The notes under the pieces were generated by a model, which had not been told where the DNA came from, ran no database searches, and saw only the letters and a program-made list of their open reading frames with translations. Position numbers and translations under genes: made by a program. From Pseudonocardia sp. SCN 73-27 (lineage in GTDB: Bacteria; Actinomycetota; Actinomycetes; Mycobacteriales; Pseudonocardiaceae): 64,000 bases of DNA. How positions within the stretch are numbered: the stretch's first letter is position 1; each line of letters begins with the position of its first letter. Positions 7,914 through 16,605 of the stretch are shown here, in pieces. Location of the stretch: positions 51,677 through 115,676 of the forward strand of contig MEGH01000010.1 of NCBI GenBank assembly GCA_001725415.1, given 5' to 3'.

Positions 7914-8954
7914 GTGCCGGGTGTCGAGGTGAAGGTCGACGGGCTGTCGAAGTCCTTCGGGCGCGCGAACATCTGGTCGGACGTGTCGCTCACGCTGCCT
8001 CCGGGCGAGGTGAGCGTGCTGCTGGGCCCGTCGGGCACCGGCAAGTCGGTGTTCCTGAAGACCCTGATCGGGCTGCTCAAGCCGGAGAAGGGCTCGATCG
8101 TCATCCACGACACCGACCTGGTGCACTGCTCGGAGACGCGGCTGTACGAGCTGCGCAAGCTGTTCGGGGTGCTGTTCCAGGACGGCGCCCTGTTCGGCTC
8201 GATGAACCTGTACGACAACATCGCGTTCCCGCTGCGGGAGCACACGAAGTTCGCCGAGTCGAAGATCTCCGACATCGTCGCCGAGAAGATGGAGATGGTC
8301 GGCCTCACCGGCGACGAGAAGAAGCTGCCCGGTGAGATCTCCGGCGGGATGCGCAAGCGGGCCGGGCTGGCCCGGGCGCTGGTGCTCGACCCGGAGATCA
8401 TCCTGTTCGACGAGCCCGACTCGGGCCTCGACCCGGTCCGCACGGCCTACCTGAACCAGCTGATCATCGACCTGAACGCGCAGACCGACGCGACGTTCCT
8501 GATCGTCACGCACGACATCAACACCGCGCAGACCGTCCCGGACAACATCGGGATGCTCTACCGCAAGCACCTGGCGATGTTCGGGCCGCGGGAGGTCCTG
8601 CTCACCAGCGAGGAGCCCGTCGTATCCCAGTTCCTGAACGGGCGGCGGCAGGGCCCGATCGGGATGAGCGAGGAGAAGGACACCGCGCAGGCCGAGCGGG
8701 AGATGGCCGAGGCGGGCGACCTCGACGGGCTGCCGCCGCTCAAGCCGCAGCTGGAACCGTCGGCGGGGCTGCCGCAGCGGCGCGCCGTCGGGAGGCGCCG
8801 GGAGCGTGTCGAGTCGATGATGCACACGCTGCCGTACGCCGCCCAGGAGGCGATCCGGGAGTCCTACGAGCAGCCGACGCAGTGGATGCCGGCCGTCGAC
8901 CAGCCCACCGCGCAAATCCCTGTGGTGGACGAGGGGCGGCACCGCTCGTCATGA
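7914..8954 (+). CDS. mkl: Mce-system ABC transporter ATPase (MceG/Mkl)
   Basis: The 346-residue protein is the ATPase that energises Mce lipid import, equivalent to MlaF. It has Walker A GPSGTGKS (38-45), Q-loop Q89, signature SGGMR (143-147), Walker B ending at E167 (ILFDEPDSGLDP) and switch H200. A ~90-residue C-terminal extension beyond the ATPase fold is typical of actinobacterial MceG. GTG 7914 is preferred because GGAGG lies 8 nt upstream; ATG 7899 is an alternative. It heads the operon and its stop overlaps the first permease start (ATGA). In mycobacteria the gene is usually unlinked from mce operons. Confidence 0.92.
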   Translation: MPGVEVKVDGLSKSFGRANIWSDVSLTLPPGEVSVLLGPSGTGKSVFLKTLIGLLKPEKGSIVIHDTDLVHCSETRLYELRKLFGVLFQDGALFGSMNLYDNIAFPLREHTKFAESKISDIVAEKMEMVGLTGDEKKLPGEISGGMRKRAGLARALVLDPEIILFDEPDSGLDPVRTAYLNQLIIDLNAQTDATFLIVTHDINTAQTVPDNIGMLYRKHLAMFGPREVLLTSEEPVVSQFLNGRRQGPIGMSEEKDTAQAEREMAEAGDLDGLPPLKPQLEPSAGLPQRRAVGRRRERVESMMHTLPYAAQEAIRESYEQPTQWMPAVDQPTAQIPVVDEGRHRSS

Positions 8955-9730
8955 CCTCCCCGACGCTCGTCACCCGGGCCCTGACCCCGGTCGGCAACCT
9001 GTTCGCGCTCGGCGCCTCCGTGGTGCGGATGACGTTCAGACGGCCGTTCCAGCTCGGCGAGTTCATCGAGCAGACCTGGTTCGTCACCAAGGTCTCGGCG
9101 CTGCCGACGGCACTGTTCACGATCCCGTTCGGCGCGACGATCGCGCTGCTGCTGGCCGAGCTGACCCGCCAGTTCGGGGCGCAGAGCCAGACGGGCGCGG
9201 GCAGCGTGCTGGCGATCGTTCAGCAGGCCGCGCCGATCGTCACCGCGCTGCTGATCTCCGGCGCCGGCGGCAGCGCCGTGTGTGCCGACCTCGGGGCCCG
9301 CACCATCCGCGAGGAGATCGCCGCGATGGAGGTACTGGGCATCTCGCCGATCCAGCGGCTCGTCGTGCCGCGGGTCCTCGCGATGACGGTGACGGCCGTG
9401 GTGCTCAACGGGCTGGCGACGGTCGTGGGCGTCGGCGGCGGCTACTTCTTCAACGTCGTGATCCAGGGCGGGACGCCGGGCGCCTACGTCGCGAGCTTCT
9501 CCGCGATCGCGCAGGTGTCCGACATCGTGGTGTCGGAGATCAAGGCGGCCCTGTTCGGCTTCACGGCCGGCGTTGTCGCCGCGTACCGCGGGCTCAACCC
9601 ACCGCCGGGCGCGAAGGGCGTGGGCGACGCCGTGAACCAGGCCGTCGTCATCTCGTTCGTGCTGGTCTTCCTGATCAACCTCGTGCTCACGGCCCTGTAT
9701 CTGCAGATCGTCCCGCCGAAGGGCGTCTGA
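8951..9730 (+). CDS. yrbEA: MlaE/YrbE-family Mce permease A
   Basis: The 259-residue permease is one half of the inner-membrane heterodimer that works with the MceG-type ATPase. It contains about five transmembrane segments and the conserved MlaE stretch GARTIREEIAAMEVLGISPI, predicted to contact the ATPase. The ATG overlaps the ATPase stop by 4 bp, and the stop overlaps the next permease by 1 bp, so the genes are tightly coupled. The YrbEA label follows operon order. Confidence 0.92.
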   Translation: MTSPTLVTRALTPVGNLFALGASVVRMTFRRPFQLGEFIEQTWFVTKVSALPTALFTIPFGATIALLLAELTRQFGAQSQTGAGSVLAIVQQAAPIVTALLISGAGGSAVCADLGARTIREEIAAMEVLGISPIQRLVVPRVLAMTVTAVVLNGLATVVGVGGGYFFNVVIQGGTPGAYVASFSAIAQVSDIVVSEIKAALFGFTAGVVAAYRGLNPPPGAKGVGDAVNQAVVISFVLVFLINLVLTALYLQIVPPKGV

Positions 9731-10572
9731 TGGCCACCTCGATCGGCACCCGGGCCCGGCGCGCGATGCGCGGCCCGCTCGACCAGCTCGAGGAGCTGGG
9801 CGACCAGCTGTCGCTGTATGCGCGGGCGATCGCGTGGATCCCGCGCACGCTGCGCCGGTACCGCAAGGAGATCGCCCGGCTGCTGGCCGAGGTGAGCTTC
9901 GGGTCGGGCGCACTGATCGTCATCCTCGGCACGGCGGGCGTGATGGCGGCGCTGTCGCTGTTCGTCGGCTCGCTCGTCGGCCTGCAGGGCTTCCGTGCGC
10001 TCGACTCGCTCGGCGTCGAGGCCCTGACCGGCTTCATCACGGCGTACTTCAACACTCGCGACATCGCGCCCCTGGTCGCGGCGGCGGCACTGACGGCGAC
10101 GCTCGGCGCCGGGTTCACCGCGCAGCTGGGCGCGATGCGGATCTCCGAGGAGGTCGACGCGCTCGAGGTCATGGCGGTGCCGAGCGTGCCGTTCCTGGTC
10201 ACGACGCGGGTGATCGCGGGGATCGTCGCTGTCATCCCGATGTACACGATCGGTCTGCTGGCCAGCTTCGTCGCCTCACGGCTCAACGTCACGGTGATCA
10301 ACGGGCTGCCGGGCGGCACGTACGACCACTACTTCGACCTGTTCCTCCCGGTCAGCGACGTGCTGTTCTCCTATCTCAAGGTCATCGTGTTCGCCACGGT
10401 GATCATCCTGATCCACTGCCACTACGGCTACCGCGCCAAGGGCGGCCCGGCCGGTGTCGGTGTGGCGGTGGGCCGGGCGGTGCGGCTGTCGATCGTGTCG
10501 ACGGCGATCCTCGACTTCTTCCTGACGCTGGTGATCTACGGGACGTCGACGTCGGTGCAGGTGGCCGGATGA
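9730..10572 (+). CDS. yrbEB: MlaE/YrbE-family Mce permease B
   Basis: The 280-residue second permease pairs with YrbEA. An amphipathic N-terminal helix (LDQLEELGDQLSLYARAIAW) precedes about five membrane helices. The MlaE signature AQLGAMRISEEVDALEVMAV is present. ATG 9730 shares its A with the preceding TGA, and the downstream mceA start overlaps by 4 bp. Together with the ATPase and Mce proteins it should form one lipid importer. Confidence 0.92.
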   Translation: MATSIGTRARRAMRGPLDQLEELGDQLSLYARAIAWIPRTLRRYRKEIARLLAEVSFGSGALIVILGTAGVMAALSLFVGSLVGLQGFRALDSLGVEALTGFITAYFNTRDIAPLVAAAALTATLGAGFTAQLGAMRISEEVDALEVMAVPSVPFLVTTRVIAGIVAVIPMYTIGLLASFVASRLNVTVINGLPGGTYDHYFDLFLPVSDVLFSYLKVIVFATVIILIHCHYGYRAKGGPAGVGVAVGRAVRLSIVSTAILDFFLTLVIYGTSTSVQVAG

Positions 10573-11942
10573 GGTCGACGCGCAAGGTGCTGCAGGGCGT
10601 CGCATTCGTCGCGGTGATGGTCCTGCTGGTCGGGCTCGCCGTCGCGAAGTACGCGGGGTCGTTCCGGTCGGGCGTGCCGGTGACGCTGCAGGTCGACAAG
10701 GCGGGCACGCAGCTGGCGACGCGGGCCGACGTGAAGGTCCGCGGGATGGTCGTCGGCCAGGTCGACGACATCTCCACCAGCGGCGGCGTCGTCACCGTCA
10801 GCATGAGCCTCGACCCCGACAAGATCGCCGCGGTCCCGGCGGGGGTGTCGGCGCGGCTGCTGCCCAAGACGTTGTTCGGCGAGAAGTACGTGTCCCTGGT
10901 GCCGCCCACGGCGTCGACGGGCAGGCACCTGCAGGCGGGCGACGTCATCCCCGAGGACCGAAGCCAGACGGCGCGGGAGCTCGAACGGGTCCTCGACGGG
11001 CTGCTGCCGCTGCTGCGCGACGTCGAGCCGCAGAAGCTGGCCACGACGCTGGGCGCGCTGTCGCAGTCGCTGTCGGGCCGCGGCGAGGAGCTGGGCCGGA
11101 CGTTGGTGCAGCTGAACACGCTGGTGAAAGGCCTGAACCCGAGCCTGCCCGACCTGACCGCCGACATCACCCAGCTCGCCGACTACGCCGACAACCTCAA
11201 CGGCGCCGCTCCCGACCTGCTCGACGCCCTCGAGGACCTGACGACGACGAGCCGGACGCTGGTCGACGAGAGCGCGAACCTGCAGGCGTTCGCGTCGTCG
11301 GTCACCGGGGCCTCCGACGACCTGACGGGCTTCCTGCGGGCCAACGGCGACAACATCGTCGCGCTGTCGGCGTCGAGCCGGCCCACGCTGGAGTCGCTGG
11401 CCCGCTACGCCCCCGAGTTCCCGTGCTTCTTCCAGCAGATGGCCGGGCTGATCCCGTTCGCCGACAACGCGTTCGGCGAGGGCTCCGCCCACCCGGGCAT
11501 CCACATCACGCTGGAGATCACCAACAACAAGGGCAAGTACAGCCCCGGCGAGGAGCCCCGCTACCTCGACGACCGCGGCCCGCGCTGCTACCCGATCACC
11601 TACCCGGGCGCGCAGTCCCCGCCCGACGGGCCGTTCCGCGACGGGTCGAAGCCCTCACCGCCCGCGGTGGGCAACCCCGTCGGCAACCCGGAGGCGTTCG
11701 GCGTCAACACCTTCGGCACCTACGACGGCCGCCAGTCGTGGAACGGGGTCCGCGGCGGGACGGTGAACAACGAGCCGGCGTCGTGGCGGACCGGGATGGG
11801 GCTGGCCAACTCGCCTGCCGACCGGCAGATGGTCTCCGAGGTCGTGGCCGTGCAGCAGGGCGTCCCGCCCGGGCAGGTCCCGGCGTGGAGCAGCATGCTC
11901 GTCGGACCGCTGTACCGCGGCAGCGAGGTGACGCTGACGTGA
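10569..11942 (+). CDS. mceA: MceA-type substrate-binding/tunnel protein
   Basis: The 457-residue protein has one N-terminal membrane anchor (~7-25) and an MCE/MlaD domain (~35-120; VKVRGMVVGQVDDI and LLPKTLFGEKYVSLVPP). A long helical region (~125-300) is expected to form a hydrophobic tube with the other Mce subunits. The C-terminal part (PCFFQQMAGLIPFADNAFG and following) is characteristic of MceA. It is the first of six mce genes; ATG 10569 overlaps the YrbEB stop and the TGA overlaps mceB. Substrate unknown, probably a lipid or sterol. Confidence 0.9.
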   Translation: MRSTRKVLQGVAFVAVMVLLVGLAVAKYAGSFRSGVPVTLQVDKAGTQLATRADVKVRGMVVGQVDDISTSGGVVTVSMSLDPDKIAAVPAGVSARLLPKTLFGEKYVSLVPPTASTGRHLQAGDVIPEDRSQTARELERVLDGLLPLLRDVEPQKLATTLGALSQSLSGRGEELGRTLVQLNTLVKGLNPSLPDLTADITQLADYADNLNGAAPDLLDALEDLTTTSRTLVDESANLQAFASSVTGASDDLTGFLRANGDNIVALSASSRPTLESLARYAPEFPCFFQQMAGLIPFADNAFGEGSAHPGIHITLEITNNKGKYSPGEEPRYLDDRGPRCYPITYPGAQSPPDGPFRDGSKPSPPAVGNPVGNPEAFGVNTFGTYDGRQSWNGVRGGTVNNEPASWRTGMGLANSPADRQMVSEVVAVQQGVPPGQVPAWSSMLVGPLYRGSEVTLT

Positions 11943-13075
11943 GCCGTGTCCCCGTCGCACCGCTGGTCAAGTTCCTGGTGTTCGCCGTCGTCACCGCCCT
12001 GGCCACCACGGTCCTCGCGTTGACGATCGCCAACTCCCAGGGCGGGGAGCGCACCGCCTACAGCGCCCGCTTCACCGACGCGTCGGGCCTGCTCGCGGGC
12101 GACGACGTGCGGATCGCGGGCGTCGTGGTCGGCACGGTCGACTCGGTGGAGATCGTCGACCGACGGTTCGCCCAGGTCGAGTTCAGCGTCGACTCCGCGC
12201 AGCGGCTGCCCGGCTCGGTCACCGCGGCCGTCCTCTACAAGAACCTGATCGGGCAGCGCTTTCTCGCGCTCGCCCAGGGCGAGGGCGGCAACCCGGTGCC
12301 GCTGCCGCCGGGCGGGGAGATCCCGGTGCAGCGCACGACGCCGCCGCTCGACCTGACCACGCTGTTCAACGGGTTCCAGCCGCTGTTCGCGGCGCTCGAC
12401 CCGGAGCAGGTCAACAAGCTGTCGATGGAGATCGTCGAGGTCCTGCAGGGTCAGGGCGGCACGATCGACAGCCTGCTGTCGAGCACGGCGTCGCTGACCA
12501 GCACGATCGCCGACCGCGACCAGGTGATCGGCCAGGTCGTGGACAACCTGAACGCGGTGCTGCAGACGGTGTCGGACAACGACCAGCAGCTCGACGACCT
12601 CATCGTGTCGCTGCGCGAGCTGGTGTCGGGGCTGGCAGGGGACCGCAAGCCGATCGGTGACGCCATCGCGTCCCTCGGCGACCTGACCACGACCACGGCG
12701 GGGCTGCTCGAGGAGGGCCGGCCCGCGCTCAAGCAGGACATCGCGTCGCTGGGCAACCTGTCCGACCAGCTGAACCAGGGTGAGCCGACGATCGAGCACT
12801 TCCTGCAGTTCGCCCCGTACAAGCTCAACAAGCTCGGCCGGGCAGCCAGCTACGGCAGCTGGTTCCAGTTCTACCTCTGCGGGCTCTCCGGGTCGGTCGG
12901 CATCGGCGGCCTGGTCCCCGCGCAGGAGCTGCCCGTCTTCCAGTCCGACGCGCCGCGCTGCGGGGCCGACCCGTCCGGTTCCGGGGGCGAGAGCCCGCCC
13001 CTGCTGCCGGCCCCGTCGAACCTGCCGATCCCGACGCAGCTGCCGAACCTCCCTGTCCTCGGAGGTGGCTCGTGA
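11939..13075 (+). CDS. mceB: MceB-type protein
   Basis: The 378-residue protein has an N-terminal membrane anchor (~9-28), an MCE domain (~38-115; DDVRIAGVVVGTVDSVEI) and a long helical segment with Ser/Thr-rich heptads (~150-300). An MceB-like C-terminus follows (YGSWFQFYLCGLSGSVG). The start GTG 11939 overlaps the mceA stop. The protein ends LGGGS because the ribosome binding site of mceC (GGAGGTGG, 13061-13068) lies within its last codons. Confidence 0.9.
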   Translation: MSRVPVAPLVKFLVFAVVTALATTVLALTIANSQGGERTAYSARFTDASGLLAGDDVRIAGVVVGTVDSVEIVDRRFAQVEFSVDSAQRLPGSVTAAVLYKNLIGQRFLALAQGEGGNPVPLPPGGEIPVQRTTPPLDLTTLFNGFQPLFAALDPEQVNKLSMEIVEVLQGQGGTIDSLLSSTASLTSTIADRDQVIGQVVDNLNAVLQTVSDNDQQLDDLIVSLRELVSGLAGDRKPIGDAIASLGDLTTTTAGLLEEGRPALKQDIASLGNLSDQLNQGEPTIEHFLQFAPYKLNKLGRAASYGSWFQFYLCGLSGSVGIGGLVPAQELPVFQSDAPRCGADPSGSGGESPPLLPAPSNLPIPTQLPNLPVLGGGS

Positions 13076-14037
13076 CGTTGTCACAGCGGCCCGTCGCGCT
13101 CGCCACGATCGGCATCGTCGTCCTGCTCGTCGCCGGGCTCCTGGCCTTCAACGGCCCGTCGCTGTTCGGCGGCACCACCTACTCCGCCGAGTTCACCGAG
13201 GCCGCGGGCCTGCAGCCCGGCGACAAGGTCACCGTCGCCGGCGTCGAGACCGGGCGGGTGCGCAGCGTCGAGCTCGACGGTGACCACGTCCTCGTGACCT
13301 TCCAGGTCGACGACGCGTGGCTCGGCGACCGCACCACCGCGTCCATCGGTATCCGCACCCTGCTCGGCGCCAAGTACCTCGCGCTCGACCCACAGGGCGG
13401 CAACGACCTCGACCCCGACACGGTCATCCCGCGCTCGCGCACCGCGTCGCCGTTCGATGTCGTCGAGGCCTTCAACGGGCTGTCCGGCACCCTCGACCAG
13501 CTCGACACCGACCAGCTCGCGAAGAGCCTCACCACGCTGGCCGACACCTTCCGCGACACTCCGCCCGAGGTCCGCGGTGCGCTCGACGGCCTCACCCGGC
13601 TGTCGACGACGATCGCGAGCCGCGACGACCAGCTCCGCAGCCTGCTGGCCGGCACCCGCACCCTGTCGACCACGCTCGCCAACCGCCGCGGCGACATCGA
13701 CCAGCTGCTGTCCGACGGCAACCTGCTGCTCGGCGAGCTGCAGCAGCGTCGTGACGCCATCTCCACGCTGCTGTCGGGCACCCGCGCGCTGTCCGAGCAG
13801 CTGCGCGGGCTCGTCGCCGACAACACCGAGCAGCTGCGCCCCACCCTCGAGGCCCTCGACCGGGTCGTCGAGGTCCTGCAGCGCAACCAGGACAACCTCG
13901 CCCAGGTGCTGGAGAAGGAAGCCGTGTTCGTGCGGCTGTTCGCCAACTCCGTCGGCAACGGTCGCTGGTTCGACAACTACGTCTGCGGATTGCTCCCGAC
14001 ACCGAGCATCGGCCCGCTCAACCCGGGGGGATGCTGA
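13072..14037 (+). CDS. mceC: MceC-type protein
   Basis: The 321-residue protein has a membrane anchor (~8-26), an MCE domain (~37-110; GDKVTVAGVETGRVRSVEL, then LLGAKYLALDP) and a helical region with repeated LSTTLANRRGDIDQLL-like heptads. The C-terminal NGRWFDNYVCGLLP is typical of MceC. It is shorter than many MceC proteins because it lacks a long Pro-rich tail. GTG 13072 overlaps the mceB TGA by 4 bp. Confidence 0.9.
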   Translation: MTLSQRPVALATIGIVVLLVAGLLAFNGPSLFGGTTYSAEFTEAAGLQPGDKVTVAGVETGRVRSVELDGDHVLVTFQVDDAWLGDRTTASIGIRTLLGAKYLALDPQGGNDLDPDTVIPRSRTASPFDVVEAFNGLSGTLDQLDTDQLAKSLTTLADTFRDTPPEVRGALDGLTRLSTTIASRDDQLRSLLAGTRTLSTTLANRRGDIDQLLSDGNLLLGELQQRRDAISTLLSGTRALSEQLRGLVADNTEQLRPTLEALDRVVEVLQRNQDNLAQVLEKEAVFVRLFANSVGNGRWFDNYVCGLLPTPSIGPLNPGGC

Positions 14038-14038
14038 C

Positions 14039-15334
14039 ATGCCGGAATGGGCCCGGGACAGGTCCCGCATGCAGCTCGTCGCGCTCGTCTCGGTGATCGC
14101 GGTGCTGCTCGCCGCCGGCATCTGGCTGGTCACCGGTCAGCCGGGTCGCAAGATCACGGCGTACTTCACCAACGCGTCCGCACTCTTCGACGACAACTCC
14201 GTCCGCGTCCTCGGCGTCGGCGTCGGCACCATCGACAAGGTCACGCCCGAGGGCACGCAGGTGCGCGTCGACATGACGATCACCGACGACGAGGTGAAGC
14301 TCCCCGCCGACGTGAAGGCCGTCGTCATCTCGCCGAGTCTCGTCACCGGCCGCTACGTCCAGCTCACCCCGGTGTGGACGTCCGGCCCGGAGATGTCCGA
14401 CGGCGCCGTCATCCCGTTGGAGCGCACCGCGGTGCCGCTGGGCGTCGACGACCTCAGCCGCACCGCCACCGAGCTCGCCCGTGCCCTCGGCCCCGACGGC
14501 GCGAACAAGCAGGGCGCGGTGTCCGACGCGCTCGACGTCGGCGCCGCCAACCTCGCCGGCAACGGCCAGGCCCTCAACGACACGATCCACAACCTCGGCC
14601 AGCTGTCGACGACGCTCTCCGGCTCCAGCGACGACCTGTTCGGCACCATCACCGAGCTGCAGAAGTTCACCGAGACCCTCAAGAACAGCGACGGCACCGT
14701 CCGCGAGTTCGCGGGCCGCCTCGACTCCGTCACCAAGATCCTCGCCGACCAGCGCGAGGACCTCGGCGGCGCGCTGCGCGACCTGTCGCTGGCCCTCGGC
14801 GAGGTGCAGCAGTTCATCGCCGACAACCGCGAGGCGCTCAGGTCGAACGTCGACAAGCTGACCGAGGTCACCGGCGTGCTCGCGGACGAGCAGCGGGCGC
14901 TGGCCGAGATCCTCGACGTCGCACCCACAGCCGTCGGCAACCTCGCCAACACCTACAACGGCGCTTCGGGCACCCTCGACACCCGCGCGAACATCAACGA
15001 GCTGACGTTCCCGCCCGTGCTGTTCCTGTGCACGATGCTGCGCCGCTCCGGCCCGGTCCCGGCCAACCTGACCGACGCCTGCAACGCGCTCGAACCCGTC
15101 ATCTCCGGGACGGTGCCGCTGCCCAGCGCGGCCGCGGTCATCACGTCGCTGCAGCAGGGGACGGTGCCGCCGTTCCCGGCCATGGCCGTGCCGCTCGACC
15201 CGCCGCCCGGGCTGGCACTCGCCCCCGCCACGCAGGCGCCCCCGCCGACCACCGCGACCCGGACGGCACCACCGCCGACCACCACGACCATCGCGCCCGG
15301 TCTGCTCCCCGGCCTGCTCGGAGGTGGCCGATGA
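14039..15334 (+). CDS. mceD: MceD-type protein
   Basis: The 431-residue protein has a membrane anchor (~12-30), an MCE domain (~38-115; NSVRVLGVGVGTIDKV, then ISPSLVTGRYVQLTP), a long coiled region (~150-300), and a Pro/Thr-rich tail ending GLLGGGR. The tail sequence is set by the GGAGGTGG ribosome binding site of mceE embedded at 15320-15327. The start lies 1 bp after the mceC stop, the only non-overlapping junction among mceA-F. Confidence 0.9.
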   Translation: MPEWARDRSRMQLVALVSVIAVLLAAGIWLVTGQPGRKITAYFTNASALFDDNSVRVLGVGVGTIDKVTPEGTQVRVDMTITDDEVKLPADVKAVVISPSLVTGRYVQLTPVWTSGPEMSDGAVIPLERTAVPLGVDDLSRTATELARALGPDGANKQGAVSDALDVGAANLAGNGQALNDTIHNLGQLSTTLSGSSDDLFGTITELQKFTETLKNSDGTVREFAGRLDSVTKILADQREDLGGALRDLSLALGEVQQFIADNREALRSNVDKLTEVTGVLADEQRALAEILDVAPTAVGNLANTYNGASGTLDTRANINELTFPPVLFLCTMLRRSGPVPANLTDACNALEPVISGTVPLPSAAAVITSLQQGTVPPFPAMAVPLDPPPGLALAPATQAPPPTTATRTAPPPTTTTIAPGLLPGLLGGGR

Positions 15335-16605
15335 AGGCCCGGCTCGTCGCCCTGCTCGGGGCCGCCGCGCTGCTGCTGTCGGGCTGCGGGGTCCTCTCCG
15401 GCGGGCTGCGCGGCGTCGACCTCCCCGGTGGCGCCGACCTCGGTGACGATCCCTACACCGTGACCATCCAGTTCGCCGACGTCGCCGACCTCGTCCCGCA
15501 GTCGCTGGTCAAGGTGGCCGACGTGTCCGTCGGCAGCGTGTCCGACATCCGCGTCGACCCCACCACCTGGAACGCCCTGGTCACGGTGAAGGTCAACCGC
15601 GGCGTCACCCTGCCCGGCAACAGCCGCGCCACCGTCCGCGCCACCAGCCTGCTCGGTGAGAAGTTCGTCGAGCTCGCCCCGCCCACCCAGGGCGCCACCG
15701 GCACCCTGCGCGACGGCACCACCATCCCGATCGCCGCGACCGGCCGCGCCGCCGAGGTCGAGGAGGTCCTGGGCGCGCTGTCGATGCTGCTCAACGGTGG
15801 CGGCGTCGGCCAGATCAAGACGATCTCCACCGAGCTCAACAAGGCCCTCTCGGGCAACGAGCCCGAGATCCGGTCGCTGCTGACCAACCTGGACACCCTC
15901 GTCGGCACCCTCGACGCCCACAAGTCCGAGATCACCCGCGCGCTCGACTCGATCAACAGGCTCGCAGCCACCCTCGCCGACCGCCGCGGCCAGATCGCCG
16001 ACGCCCTGCAGCAGCTCGGCCCCGGCATCAAGGAGCTGTCCGACCAGCGCGAACAGCTCGTCGACATGCTCAAGGCGCTCGACCGGCTCTCCGGCGTCGC
16101 GACCGACGTCGTCGACCGCAGCCGCGACGACCTCGTCGCCGACCTGCGCGCCCTGCAGCCGACCCTGGCCAAGCTCGCCGAGTCCGGGCAGAACCTGCCC
16201 GACTCCCTGGAGATGCTGGGCACGTTCCCGTTCACCGACGCGGCCGTCCCCGCCTTCGCGGGCGACTACGCCAACCTCTACGTCCGCGCCGACCTCGACC
16301 TCAAGGACCTGCTCGACAACCTGTCCCGGTCGCGCGAACCCCTCGTCGGGCCCGACGCCCCACTGCTCAACCAGCTCCCCGGGACGGCCGCGCTGCTGGC
16401 ACCGCTGCTCGGCGGCGACCCGAACCGGCCCGCGTTCCCGCTGCTCGGCGAGGTCCCGACACCGCTCACCCCGGACACCCCGCAGACGTCGCCGCCCCCA
16501 CCGCCGCCCGCCGACGCCACCACACCCGGCCCCCCGCCCGGCACCACGACCGCGCCCCCGGGTGGCGGCGGGCTGCTCGGCGGCATCCTCGGAGGTGGCC
16601 GGTGA
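15331..16605 (+). CDS. mceE: MceE-type lipoprotein (LprN-like)
   Basis: The 424-residue protein begins with a lipoprotein signal peptide, lipobox LSGC with the modified cysteine at ~19. It then has an MCE domain (~40-125; VKVADVSVGSVSDI, then ATSLLGEKFVELAPP), a helical region and a Pro/Thr-rich, low-complexity tail ending GILGGGR. MceE is normally the only lipidated subunit, as seen here. ATG 15331 overlaps the mceD stop. The embedded GGAGGTGG (16591-16598) drives mceF. Confidence 0.92.
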   Translation: MKARLVALLGAAALLLSGCGVLSGGLRGVDLPGGADLGDDPYTVTIQFADVADLVPQSLVKVADVSVGSVSDIRVDPTTWNALVTVKVNRGVTLPGNSRATVRATSLLGEKFVELAPPTQGATGTLRDGTTIPIAATGRAAEVEEVLGALSMLLNGGGVGQIKTISTELNKALSGNEPEIRSLLTNLDTLVGTLDAHKSEITRALDSINRLAATLADRRGQIADALQQLGPGIKELSDQREQLVDMLKALDRLSGVATDVVDRSRDDLVADLRALQPTLAKLAESGQNLPDSLEMLGTFPFTDAAVPAFAGDYANLYVRADLDLKDLLDNLSRSREPLVGPDAPLLNQLPGTAALLAPLLGGDPNRPAFPLLGEVPTPLTPDTPQTSPPPPPPADATTPGPPPGTTTAPPGGGGLLGGILGGGR

